Shown: piece by piece, positions 11,888 to 22,850 of the stretch
Layout: every line of letters begins with the position of its first letter
How positions within the stretch are numbered: position 1 is the first letter of the stretch
Assembly: GCA_038501625.1 (NCBI GenBank)
Contig: JAZAYU010000011.1
Span: forward strand, 10,486,849-10,550,848
Reading direction: 5' to 3'
Source: Corbicula japonica
Taxonomy: Eukaryota > Mollusca > Bivalvia > Venerida > Cyrenidae
DNA: 64,000 bases
Notes under the pieces: model-generated
Database searches by the model: none
What the model was told of the DNA's origin: nothing
The model's input: the letters and a program-made list of their open reading frames with translations, nothing else
Translations under genes and position numbers: made by a program

Positions 11888-12315
11888 AAAAAAAAACGAT
11901 TTTAAATACGGGGGATATAAAGTAGGCAACATTTTAAGGTCGTAACTTCACGCTTGTAAAGGATATTATGGAAAACCTTACCGTACAAGATTTTTGTCCA
12001 TAAGTATATATAAAGCAAATTGGCAAACATAATAAGTTATCTTCTGTGGATACTTTCTGACGTGTGAGATGACCACATATTGCCAAAATCTGGAAGCCAA
12101 AACTGTTACACTTTATATTGACTTCTTTACAGTCTGTCTGAACTTATAACACTACAGTGGCAGTGATTACAGTGTTTATTATCTACAGTCCAAGATAAGT
12201 TATACTTGAGGCAACGAACTTCGGCGCTTGCAGAACTGAGAATACATTTCACAAACTGACACAATTAACACGTGCCTTCTTGATTTTAATAAACCCAATA
12301 GCTTGAGCTATCAGT

Positions 12316-12468
12316 CCCAAGATTAGAAAACTAAGAATGGAAACAAGTCTCGAATCTCAAGGATCTGATTGGCTGAAATTGCGATCCGTCTATTCGCCAT
12401 TTTCAGCTAATCAGATGCTTGAGATTTGATACTGGTTTCAAAAGTCAGTTTTATGAGCTTCAGCACTG
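12316..12468. repeat. Palindromic foldback element, copy 2 (older)
   Basis: Same family as 5,278-5,415 but more diverged. The left arm aatctcaaggatctgattgg and the right arm ccattttcagctaatcagat flank a degraded centre. The right end retains ttttatgagcttcagcactg. Confidence 0.75.
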
Positions 12469-12469
12469 T

Positions 12470-13115
12470 ATTTTTTCATGTTTTATTAAATAACAAATAT
12501 TTTAATTAACAATAGAAGTCGATGCGTGTAAATATACTCGACCAAAAAAGTTCTGCACACTTGGACATTATATAAAATATCTTTTTCATTTCACCAAACA
12601 CAACAAAATGATACATATCAAATAAAACTGCAATCAAAGTTAACAATGTAAACAAGAAATATCTTTAAAAAAGATAAACGGCGTTGATGGAAAATATTTA
12701 TATATACACGTATATAAGAAAGAAAGAAATACAGAGAGGCGAAGCAGACACAGTTTAGTTTTTTTATTTTACTTGTTATAGCTGTTGACGAACCCTCCCT
12801 GCCTTCTTAGTATGACCTAGAGATTAAGCGACCGAATCATGACAACAGTTTACTCATAAATTCATTGAAAGTGTCTTTCAAAAAAAAAATGTTCAAGCTG
12901 TTGCAACAATTTCATACAGTGAAAACAAGTCGATTAAAGAAGCAATGTCTTACATCAAGTCTTGATCTACATTTATTCAGTTTCAATAAAATACCTCTTG
13001 TAGAGTTAGAACTCAAGATGAATAAATGTCCTTGAAATTTAATAAAAATAAATACAAACAGCCTGTTACAAGAGCGAAATCTACCAACTTTTACGTAAAT
13101 TAACTTTAAAAAAAG
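12470..13115. other. AT-rich stretch, no gene seen
   Basis: No coding signal was found. On the - strand the part nearest 13,115 could be the body of a SINE whose head is the tRNA-like sequence next to it, but no second copy was found to prove it. Confidence 0.35.
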
Positions 13116-13116
13116 T

Positions 13117-13190
13117 ATCCGTCCTGAGTATTGAACCCGGGGCCTTCGCTTGTGAGGCGAGAGTGTCATCCACTACACTACAATGAACTT
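13117..13190 (-). pseudogene. tRNA-Val(CAC)-like relic or SINE head
   Basis: The - strand reads tgtagtgtagtggatgacac (D arm with A-box), ctcgcctcacaagcgaa (anticodon arm, 7-base loop with CAC) and gggttcaatactc (T arm and B-box). The D stem and most of the anticodon and T stems pair. The acceptor stem does not pair (ttcattg against gacggat), so it is not a working tRNA. It is either a decayed tRNA-Val gene or the tRNA-derived head of a SINE. Confidence 0.6.
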
Positions 13191-14555
13191 GTTTTTTGTA
13201 CTTGAAATTAACAATCAGTATCAAAGGAACTAGAAAGGAACCAGAAAGAACTAGAAATATCTACACTTCTCTTTCGTTTTACACTGTGTAAACTTGTATG
13301 CAAGTGTTTACCTGACACCCAAGAATATTCCATATAAAATTGTATTTAAGCTATCAATATTGACTTAACTGGTTATTTAAATCGTAAATATGTTTTTTTT
13401 TCTCCAATACAACACCCACTAACAACCAATCGAAATAATCTATTTGACTTTTCTGCTGCATAATAATAAAAATCCCACTAGATACCTCTCCACCCTGCTA
13501 GATGCCTCTCTGGTGTAAATAGCTACCAATCGAAATAGTTTATTTCATTTTCCCTCTGCATAATAAGAGAATACGAGTATTATTTACAACATTTCATTGG
13601 TCGAAAAACTAGGTCAAAAGTGAGTTTAGACAGCTAACGCCGAAAAAGTCGGAAATAAAATCCGATTAGTACTTTATAAGCAATTCAATTTTAAAGTCAT
13701 CGGGGGTTACAAGACAAAAGTTACAAAAATCACTTAACTAATAGTGAGTTAATCCACCACAAGGAATCCATTATTCATCCAAGCGTTGGCTTTTGGAAGT
13801 CACCAGCCGATGAATTTTCAACTGTGGAATTAGGTTTCATTCATGAACAAGAATACGAGGTAAATCAACTTGCTGACCAACTGCACGTGCTCTATCGTCA
13901 TAAGAAAGACATCTAGGTGGCCTGTGTGGTCCGAAATTGGCCATGACGGTCAATTTTACAATGAAAAACTAATCGTTGGTGACCGTGAGAAATAAATTAA
14001 TTGGAATAACAAACAATGCAGTTGTGTTTTGCTCAAATAAGATTTGGTGTTCATTGCATTATTGGTTGTTCCTATTAAAAGATTGACTCAAAAATACAGA
14101 ATTGAAACTGTTCGATTATCATTAAACTGTTATGAAATACCCTTTTTGTCTGCGAGAGAGACAATGTGATTATTTGATTAGTAAATACTAAAGTTTGATT
14201 ATTATTCTGGAAATGGCTTGGTATCAACTATTGATTACATTTATGTCCTGTTGCTAGCATCGTAGTGCATTCTTACACATGTATAATTGCTAAAAACAAA
14301 TCAACAATGACTGCATAGATTTCACACCTCTATATTGATAGAGCAAATTTTGCAACTTTTGACTGTTGACCTCTATCATACTCAAACTGATATTTCTCGG
14401 TTATTTTCCAACCGATTTTCATTCCGTTTGCGTCTTTAACTCTGCAAACAATAAATCGTGATGTAAATAGAAGTATTTATACCCGTTATTTGTTACATTA
14501 TAAAATTTACGCTAAAGAACACATGTGTGCAGAACTTTTTTGTCGGGTATATATT
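13190..14555. other. AT-rich stretch, no gene seen
   Basis: A short sequence with a[c/g]ataataa, gataCctctC and gctaccaatcgaaata-type words is partly repeated at about 13,425-13,490 and 13,500-13,565 (accaatcgaaatantntatt). No coding signal was found. Confidence 0.35.
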
Positions 14556-15584
14556 TAATATTTATTTCATTTTTTTATTTTCCAACAGAACTTTCAAGCA
14601 AACGGTCCATAATTGTCTTTATGATTCCGTCAATATTTTGCCATTACAATGCCAGAAGATGATAAGTCCGGAAACAGTTATTCTAAATCGCTTATAAAGT
14701 TTATCATTTTTGGTGCAAGAAACTTTGCACGTCTGATTAGTTTTGCGAGTTTGGAATTATATCATCTCACAAAATTTCGAAAAAGTACGTTATCGATAAC
14801 TTTAAAGTCATGCATCAGACATGATAACCCAAATGTAGTTATCAGCGAAAAGTTCTACATATTTTATATCGCCATGTTTTCTTGTCGAGAATCGATCAAA
14901 GTAATAATATATAATTTGTAAACATCTGTCATATTACGATATCGTTCTTAGTCACATTATATACACAGTGTATCTCGTGATTGTCTACTTAAATCCGTAA
15001 GCAGTTATACCATGAACGTACAAACGCCCAGGTGACAGACTTAAAAAAATGTTGATATTAAACGTGTTTATTCTTTAGACCTACAAGTGCTAGTAAAGTT
15101 GATTACACAAGAAGGCGTCATGTGATAACTTGATTCTGTGTGATGTTTTATTATTTTGCAAACTTATATAAAATGGTAATAAAAGCAAACACTCATAAAT
15201 TATTATCACATTAGTATCAATAAAACGCATTTTAAGATCCTCTGGGGTCAGGTGGTTAACTCCATGTTTTCTACCTCATTCCCACCTACTTCCATATTTC
15301 AATAAGGTCACATGTTTCATACTCAAGGAAGTGTTTCTGACAGTTAACATCAATCAACATTTTATTAATGTTACATCATCAATAAATGCATTGATGTTAA
15401 GTTCGGAATTTTTTATAACTCGATTGTCCCCATCTACTTCTTGTAATTTTAGCTTAAGACCTCTATCTATTCATCAAGTTACATTACAGTCAAAAGAATG
15501 CTGAACTGTGTAATTATTGATAGGCCATGATGGTGATTATTTCTTAATGAAGACTTCCCTCACCAATCAACTACCACGTTTTAG

Positions 15585-15870
15585 TTCAGTTACAACTTAA
15601 CAGCTCATAGAATAACAAAATAACGACAAGCTGGTTATGACTGCCTGGTATAAAATTCGAGTGATTGGGCAATGACTGCCAGGAACTTAAAAAAGGCAAT
15701 GACTGCAAGAAATATTTAAAGACCAGCTGGTTTGGAAATGACTGCCAGGAAGTAAAAATAGGCAATGACTGCCAGGTATTAAAATACGGGCTGGTTTGGC
15801 ATTGACTGCCAGGAACTACAATAGGCAATGACTGCCAGGTACTAAAATTATAAACTGGTTTGAACACAAA
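15585..15870 (+). repeat. gactgcc minisatellite, copy 1
   Basis: About seven imperfect units of 26-40 bases are built on ggcaatgactgccaggtact, alternating with a longer form that carries gctggtttgg. The same array sits at the same place in the other two unit copies, so it predates the triplication. Reverse-strand frames over it give a repeating WQSLP peptide, which is a by-product of the repeat. Confidence 0.85.
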
Positions 15871-16439
15871 TAGTTGCAGGCAATTATTGTCTCAAAAATA
15901 GTTTTGAAGAAAATAACCTAAGTATTTGGAAGTTTGAGAAAAAATATTTGAGGAATTGAGTGTGTGTCAGTCATTAGCTTAATCAGTTCAGAAATGTTGA
16001 AATATTTGTTATTGTTTTTTAATTTTAGAACAGCTCTTAACCAAAAATATCTTTTTTTGATAAATCATAAAACCGTAAGCTTAAGCTACTCGCTAAATGC
16101 ATGGAATCACAAAAACATGCACAAACAGTTGAAAGCTAGTAAAACTAATATCACATTTCGACCAAGGTAATGCATTTAATACAGCTATTTTATAGTAATT
16201 ATGATAAATAAATGGTGTGTTATAAAGTTCTGCTTCCTATAATTAGACTGCTAGTATAATGTGAGAAGATGCTCGCAGAGATACTTAAGATACTCTGATA
16301 ATGAACACAAGAGGAATTTCTGTATCAGAAAAGGTACCACAGAATTTATTTGTTCAGAACTGTGTAATACTAGTAACTGATCGTTTGGAATTCTTAGTCT
16401 TATATTTTAATTCTAGTATTACATGTATATAACACACCC

Positions 16440-16637
16440 TTACCAAATGGGGCATATACTACAAATTTCATTTTCAATTAGATTTTGACACAGCGAGCAG
16501 CCTCCGTAAACACCTGTTGCACTGCAGCACTTAACAAGACGCCGACCACGGTTTTGTATTGCTACGGTTGTTAGAACTGCCGCTCCAATTAAAAGACGCT
16601 GTATTTTTCTTCCAAATAAGGGTTTGCTGTCAATCAA
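16440..16637 (-). CDS. Cysteine-rich reading frame, unknown, private to unit copy 1
   Basis: The - strand frame has no ATG at its start (it is open from an upstream TGA near 16,655), which suits an internal exon. It reads a hydrophobic stretch LLIGAAVLTTVAI, then GRRLVKCCSATGVYGG, then CSLCQNLIENEICSIC and PIW. The last part has the spacing CxxC-x8-CxxC, seen in small C4 zinc-binding folds, including the RecR-type finger, but the flanks do not support a RecR assignment. The end coincides with a donor-like ttg|gtaagg, where GT falls just before the stop. The composition is more coding-like than its surroundings. It sits inside the ~440 bp that copies 2 and 3 lack, so it is either an ancestral exon lost twice or by a shared deletion, or a copy-1 insertion. 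Confidence 0.3.
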   Translation of the reverse strand: MIDSKPLFGRKIQRLLIGAAVLTTVAIQNRGRRLVKCCSATGVYGGCSLCQNLIENEICSICPIW

Positions 16638-17879
16638 GTTTTTGTCGCTATGGGTTCATTCCCCTTGCTGATGTTGAAGCAGTAACAAAAGGTGTGGCTT
16701 AAAGTAAATCCACCCGAAGGTGTGATTAACAATGAACAACGTTTTGTCAATTATACTTTTCCGCGCTACTTCTTAACGAAAATATTCGTCAACGCGCATC
16801 GTGTTTGATGTTTTGGTTGCAAGCCAAAATCTAACTGAAATCGAAATGTGTAGCAGACTTTGAGAAAAGTGAAAAACCTGATGGAATTCCATATGCTTTA
16901 AGGGTGCTTCTCTTGCCCCCGAATAGCTAACAGTGTAGATCCTTTATTAAGGTGAAAATTTTACCTTAGAATCGTCCTTAGCTGTTCCTATAAAGTGAAG
17001 TAACCACTGTGTGGAATAAAAGAAAATGTTGAAAAACAGAATTTTCAAAAATTAAATGGCCTTTTGAAATCAGATTTGTAAACGTTAAACATCCTTGAAA
17101 GTATCTTGGAGCTACGTCGCTTCAAACTGGGTGTAAATGTGTTTCGGTAATCAAAGTCAACAGGAATAAGTGAGTGCCGATCGAAAAATCATATTTGATC
17201 ACCCTTACCAAATTATAAAACGCGTATTTATATTTAACAATTTACAACACTATATTGGTTGACAAACTAGGTCAAAGCCAGCTTAGACAGCTATTGCCGA
17301 ACTAAGGAACTGTGCTAAGGCTATTGATAAATAATTTCTCACTAAAATTTGACAAATCTCCAGCTGCTGTTTTGATATATGTGTGTCTGACACAACGTAT
17401 ACAGTACTTCAAATCCAATTATGTAATAATAAAACGCATTAAAACTGACAAGTGCCCAGTGGGAAGATCTATGTAAATCTGCGAGGATTCCAGCAGCTTT
17501 CTTGCTTTTTGTCAGACAACTTCTGTTTACCGTGATTATGTAACTTCTTCTCAAAAGTAATGACCAATACCTTTAAAATACTTGAAAGGATTTTGTATTC
17601 TCCCAGGAAAACTGATAAGAACAACTACAAGTATAATTATAGAACCAATAAAGAATGCGTCTTTCAATATGGTAAAGTAGATTCTAAGCAAAAATTTGAA
17701 TTGTTAGGCGCCAACGAATTATAAAGAATATTAAATATGATATACACACACAGACGAAGAAAAATGATTTGGTCACTTTCAAAATGAAAGTTCAAAAAGT
17801 TAATTAAGTCCAAAGGTCGCATGCAGAATACATAATCTCCCTTAATGACCAAAGAGTAAAGAAAACGCGAGAATATAAT

Positions 17880-18300
17880 TTTATTATAAATAGGACATCA
17901 CAAACATTAAACGAAGAAGAGAATTGAAGAGTTACCGCTATTGAAACATCAATGACATAACATTTTGGTAAAAGGGAGTTAAACCTGGTACTAGAGTTCC
18001 CCAACCACACCCCTACGCCGCCTGGTTTTCAAGAATAAACTAGCGCAAGTTGCCTTGGTTTATCAACTCCAACCTACCCGACAATAAACCGATAGTAGCT
18101 TTTGGTAATTTCAAGCAAAATGGGTAGGTAGTCGGTGGCTTGGCTGAGACCTGAGCATCTAGAGCTCACAGAGCACCAAGATAGTATCGCAAAAACATTA
18201 AAAAATTGAAATATGCATATCATATGCACATCCAGCAAACATAGCCTCCCGACACAGTCAAATCGTAAAGAGTAAAAAATAAGATTGGGTTTATATTTGA
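17880..18300 (+). repeat. R1 repeat fragments inside unit copy 1
   Basis: Matches the R1 family seen in full at 47,985-48,605: agttaccgc...aaacctggtactagagttcc, then gtttatcaactccaacc, then cagcaaacatagcctccc. The order of the pieces is rearranged relative to the full copy. The corresponding segments in copies 2 and 3 lie at about 23,950-24,340 and 32,400-32,990. Confidence 0.65.
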
Positions 18301-18414
18301 TAAAATAATATTGTATTAAGTCTAGAAGTTACATAAGATTGTTATTCTTTTAGAAATCAAAAAAGTGACAGTTATTAACAACACCTTCACATTATTCATG
18401 ATATTCAATTAAGG

Positions 18415-18615
18415 ATGTCCTTTTTTAAAACCGACAAAGGTATTTTACTCGTTCAGACAGAAGGCAGGTTCAATCAAAGACAGAACTACATAAGGAAACG
18501 TTTCCCGCTCTTCATGATTTCTAATTACACAGCAGTAGAAATCGTCGCTTCGATTGCATCCATGCTCACAATTACGCTTTCAGAGGAAAGAAACAAAATT
18601 CACTTTAAAGTGTAA
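18415..18615 (-). pseudogene. EGF-like exon relic (?), unit copy 1
   Basis: The - strand reads CEHGCNRSDDFYCCVIRNHE and then ERE before drifting into a stop. The pattern CxxGC...(Y/F)YC...NYE loosely resembles an EGF-like module. The equivalent place in copy 3 reads CEHGCNRSEDFYCCVIRNYE (about 33,120-33,215), and in copy 2 only SSEDYIYCVIRNYEERE survives (about 24,530-24,590). The frame has stops in copies 1 and 3. The resemblance is weak and may be chance. A + strand frame over the same bases has no recognisable motif. Confidence 0.2.
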
Positions 18616-19094
18616 GTTAATAATGAAAAAATGTCAGTCGGAGTCCGCTAGGGAAATCACATTTCATTCTTTAAAAGAGTCTTTACTCGAAAATGCTTTG
18701 ATAAGTATACACAGATAATTTCAAGGAACTGGATAAGGTTTATTTAAGCGTTTGAAGACAGATTTTTTTTTAAATTATGGAACAAACCTTTTGTGAAAAA
18801 AGCAGGTCCTTTTTAATAGAGCTCATTCATAGTAAAAATGTATCCACTTACAAGCTGACATCCTTACCCTGCTGAAAACGGAATTCTACCTATGGGCCAA
18901 ATGAATTAAAGGATTTGTGATCGTAACTCTCCACTAATAAGCCATGTAACGCCGCATATGAGCATCGCCGCTTAAACAATTTTTTATCGTATATGTGGTG
19001 ATTTTTAACGCATAAACAGGGCGTCATCGTTTATGAAGCAAAGCATAAAGTAGAACTTTCGTATATGGGGCGCAACTGTGCCTTTTTACCACAT

Positions 19095-19255
19095 AAAGAG
19101 GATTAATTTAACTATTTATAATCAAACTAAAAAAAGAGTTCTTACATTTGAAGGAAACTATGGTGATTACGTTGGTGATGTTGATTTTCCTCCGTTTTCG
19201 AAATTTTATAACATTGGAGTCTCAAGAGTTGCATTCTATTCATTCATTCCATAGC
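19095..19255 (+). pseudogene. Possible coding relic shared by unit copies 1 and 3
   Basis: Reads KKRVLTFEGNYGDYVGDVDF, then PPFSKFYNIGVSRVAFYSF. Copy 3 (33,765-33,895) reads KKRVLLFVGNCGDYVGDDDF, then the same PPFSKFYNIGVSRV. The segment looks protein-like and faintly recalls a Greek-key crystallin-type motif, but the six or so differences between the copies are almost all amino-acid changing, which argues against recent selection on the frame. In copy 2 the region is replaced by the 76 bp array. Confidence 0.2.
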
Positions 19256-19857
19256 ATAAAATCAATGACTTAAGCTGTTACCTTAAATGTATTTGTTTTA
19301 TTTCAAACTGAAAGTTTTTTTCTCCATATGTTTCCAAAAATTCAAAAAGCCGTTCTATTTTTTTCATAAGCAAAGTAATCACAACAGAATTCCACAGTTG
19401 TAAAATTAAATATACTTCCAAAGTTATGCTTAAGCCAAACTGAAGTTTATTTGAAATTTTCGGAAAAGTACTCCCACAACAAGATCTTCATTTAATATCT
19501 TCAAATGAAATTTTAATTCGGGATTTAAATAGACGAATGGGCATTAATTTTATTATTGTCTTCTAATCGAAAATTAACGCAAGATTTTAGATTGTTTTCC
19601 TTATTCAGTGTTTAATATTTAAATAAGCAACCCGAGGCTCAAGTCGCAATAAAAGTTTGTATTCTCGCTTTTTAATATACTTTGTTTAAGAAGTTGACAT
19701 TAACCTCAATAACCATTTACAGATAAACAAACTTTGAGGCAAAAGGCAAAAAATTCAAAAAATAGGAAGAAACTCCTTGCTGGTCCGATTCAAGTAAAGA
19801 AATGTATTTACCTGTGACTGTTTTTAACAAAGATGAAAAATTGAAATTGACCAAAAT

Positions 19858-19945
19858 ACGACAAATATCAAAATATTGCAAGCTCGGTTTGATTGAGCCT
19901 GTTCATGGGCAGTAATGAAAATGCAACTCACTGAGTAAATACAAA
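19858..19945 (-). repeat. R2 repeat fragment inside unit copy 1
   Basis: A reverse-complement piece of the R2 family (caaatatcaaaatattgcaa, then gagcctgttcatgggcagta). Equivalent pieces in the other unit copies are at about 27,657-27,745 and 34,506-34,594, so R2 had inserted before the unit was triplicated. Confidence 0.75.
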
Positions 19946-20159
19946 ATAATGCTCTGATAACCAAGTACGTATACATTATATGTAAAAGGAAATACTTTTG
20001 AACAAGGTCATGAAATGCACATAATTAAAAGATTAGTACATGTACTTACATGTATATCTTAAAACAGGACTCCAGCATGTTTGTTCGTTACATGGTTAAA
20101 CAAGAACAAATGTATATATGGCACATAAGAACTATTTTGTGGTTTCTGTTTTGAAATTC

Positions 20160-20290
20160 ATCATTTTATGAACCATGCTATATCCCTTTTTCATTTCGTC
20201 TTAGCTGTTTTGGGAAGGCTGTGTCTTCTGAAAATGGCAATTCCTGATAGGCATATTTCACTTTTTTAACAAAAGCAATAATAACCGACA
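20160..20290 (-). repeat. Inverted R1 fragment inside unit copy 1
   Basis: Contains gggaaggctgtgtcttctga and ggcaattcctgat, the reverse complement of the start of R1 at 47,985. The equivalents in the other copies lie at about 28,770-28,890 and 34,810-34,930. The unit thus carries R1 pieces in both orientations about 2 kb apart. Confidence 0.65.
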
Positions 20291-20869
20291 TTACAAATTC
20301 TTTCTAATATTATCGTACCAAGTGCTTGCATACTTGCTGACAGGAGCTGTCTACCAATATAATTATTTGGTGCCAACGTCAACGGTGAAAGTTAAATTTC
20401 TCATATAATTCAAGAGCTGCAAAGTTTATCTGTCTGTCAACCTAATTCGTTACACCCTATAATTTAGAAAAACACGCATTACAATCTAAAACAGGGATAT
20501 TGATGATTGTCTGTCTGCAGCTTTCTCAAAATGATCACGGTAACTGCCGCTAAACCATGCGCAAATCTGGATACCAAAAATCAAATTAATGATTGAATTT
20601 TATCTTTTGTTAAAATTTGAAAATGAAGTAAAGGTTAGCTATGGTATAAATGTATTCGAGTGTATTGTTATATATACTCACCCAAGTCGTGTACGATGTA
20701 TTCAAGTCACTTGCTTGCTCGCAAATTTAACCTTCTTGATAAGATATTAAATTTTTGATAACTGAATTTCAATTGATTTTTTTATGTTCGAAAGTCCTGT
20801 GATGGTAATGCTATAAACTTTTCATCGTAAGGCATTTGAAATTGCTTAGCTATTTATCGTATAAAGCTC

Positions 20870-21130
20870 AAAATGAAGTTTTGAAATGTAGAAACAACGT
20901 CGTGAAGTCACAATTCAGAATAACAAAATTGTCAACTCCCTCAAGGGCCAATTTCTATTACATTTGTCTTTGAAATTTAATTGCTCTAGGACATTTCAGA
21001 AGTATTTTCTTCAGTAATCTATTACTCTATGATTTAGCTTCTCTTGTACGGGAACAATACGGGAAATGCGGCTGTAGTAAATTGTTTTCATGTCCGTGGG
21101 TTTATTACCATTGAGCATTTTGACGAAGTG
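20870..21130. repeat. Best-conserved block of the triplicated unit, copy 1
   Basis: From gaagttttgaaatgtagaaa to accattgagcattttgacg this block differs from its partners at 29,480-29,740 and 35,508-35,763 by only a handful of bases, far fewer than the rest of the unit. On the - strand a frame MLNGNKPTDMKTIYYSRISR, then IVPVQEKLNHRVIDY and a stop, is kept in all three copies (Y/F and I/M differences only). Upstream of the M the frame is open in copies 1 and 2 but has TAA in copy 3. It could be a last exon with its 3' UTR, a regulatory element, or a gene-conversion patch. Confidence 0.5.
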
Positions 21131-21677
21131 TTGTAAGTGCTGTGAATTGCGTTGTCGGATGTACGTTTGAGCAAATAACCATCTACTTAATATTAAAATT
21201 TAAACTTTATTACTTAACATTAAATGAGGAAATCGAGCATTTTTTAATTGAAAATATTTTTGTTTTACATTAACTTCAAACGAAGTACGTGTAAACAAAA
21301 GATGGTTTTGGCTGCTAAACATGAGGCTTTATTTTTTTTAATTTATTTGTGTTTTATTTTCCAACAAAACTTTCGAGCAAACGGTTTTGATAATGCTTTG
21401 CCATTAAAATGGTAGAGAATGATAAGTCCGAAAACAGTTATTCTGAATCCCTCATAATAGGCTTATCAGTCTGGGTGCAAGAAACTTTGCACGTCTGATT
21501 TGTTGTACGGTTTTGGAATAAAACAATGTCACAAAAACCTCGGTATATTACGTTATCGTTAATTGAATGTCATGTGACACCCGATATAACTCAAATATTG
21601 TTATCTGTGAAAAGTTCTACATATTTTTTTATTGCCATGTTTTGTAGACGAGTATTGATAACAGTAGATCTAATAAT

Positions 21678-21709
21678 ACTTAATATGCCGACACTTAATA
21701 TGCCGACAT
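21678..21709 (+). repeat. 16 bp direct duplication
   Basis: cttaatatgccgacac is repeated in tandem once as cttaatatgccgacat. It is absent at the matching place in copy 1. Confidence 0.7.
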
Positions 21710-22544
21710 CTGCCATAGTAACATATCGTTCTAGGTTATATACACAGAGTATCACCTGACTGTCTACTTATCTATAATCAGTTATTCCATGGTGTAAACA
21801 AATGCCCCAGTGACGCAGATTTGTTTGTTTTATAATGTTGTCAACATATTTTATTTTTTTCTTTAGAATTACACATGCTAGTAAGTTGATAACACAAGAT
21901 TAACTGTAATAACTCAACTTTGTATTTTTACTAAGTTTACAAAAAGATAAAATGTTTATAAAAGCAAACACTTCTAACTTATTCATTAAAATTATTTTAT
22001 TATTATCAAAGGTTTCCGATACGCATTTTTAGATACTCGGGGTCAGGCGGTTAACTCCATGTTTGCTACCTAATACCCACCGTCTATCTTATTTCAATAA
22101 GGTCACAGGTTTGATACTCAAAAAAAGTTAGCCTGACAGTATACAACATGACCTTTGTTAATTAACATTTAACTATGTTACAACATAAACATATAAAATG
22201 ATATTGACCCCACTGGGAATGGAACGCGTACCGTAAGATTACTTCAAATCGAAGAGTAAAACAAGTCCAGATAACTCAAAATCACTATAGAAAAGAGCGA
22301 TTTGATATTAAGTTGGGAAGTTTTATAACTCGATTGTCTCCATCTTCTTCGTGTAGTTTTAGCTTCAGACCGCTAGTCATTCATCAACCTACATTACAGT
22401 GAAAAGAATGCTGAACTGTGTAATTATTGATAGGCCATGATGGTGATTATTTCTTAATGAAGAATTCCCTCACCAATCAAGTACCACGTTTTTAGTTCAG
22501 TTGCAACTTAACAGGTCATAGAATAACATGATGCAATTACTGGT

Positions 22545-22850
22545 ACTTAATTCTACAAGCTGGTTTAGACTGCCAGGTATTAAAATTCGAGTGGTTTGGC
22601 AATGACTGCTATAAAGTAAATATAGGCAATGACTGCCAGAAATATTAAAATACGAGCTGGTTTGGCATTGACTGCCAGGAACTTAAATAGGCAATGACTG
22701 CCAGGTACTAAAATTTTAAACTGGTTTGAAAATGACTGCAAGGTACTAAACATACAAGCCGAATTGTCAATGACTGCCTGGTTCTTAAAATACAAGCCAA
22801 TTTGGCAATGACTGCCATGTAATAAAAATTACAAACTGGTTTGAACACAA
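22545..22850 (+). repeat. gactgcc minisatellite, copy 2
   Basis: About eight imperfect units of the same repeat as at 15,585-15,870. It includes a sub-form with tacaagccnntttggcaatg that copy 1 lacks. Confidence 0.85.

Larger units (their letters stand above)
14556..21180 (+). repeat. Triplicated ~6.6 kb unit, copy 1
   Basis: The first of three head-to-tail copies. Shared landmarks in order: ttttccaacagaactttc (14,577), ggggtcaggtggttaactcc (15,243), taggccatgatggtgattat (15,521), the gactgcc minisatellite (15,585-15,870), ccatatgctttaagggtgct (16,889), gtgctaaggctattgataaa (17,312), the R1 piece (17.9-18.3 kb), cgccgcatatgagc (18,951), the R2 piece (19.86 kb), the inverted R1 piece (20.16 kb) and the conserved block (20,870-21,130). 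This copy keeps a private ~440 bp segment (16,440-16,880) missing from the other two. No intact gene is seen. The divergence between copies suggests an old duplication. Confidence 0.85.

Noticed and set aside
15586..15867. A 93-codon - strand frame with repeated WQSLP motifs
   Set aside because: It lies exactly on the gactgcc minisatellite. The peptide repeat is a by-product of the DNA repeat, and the frame is broken in the other two unit copies.
16440..16637. Assignment of the C4 frame to bacterial RecR
   Set aside because: Only the cysteine spacing fits. The neighbouring residues and a eukaryotic setting do not support it, so it is left as unknown.
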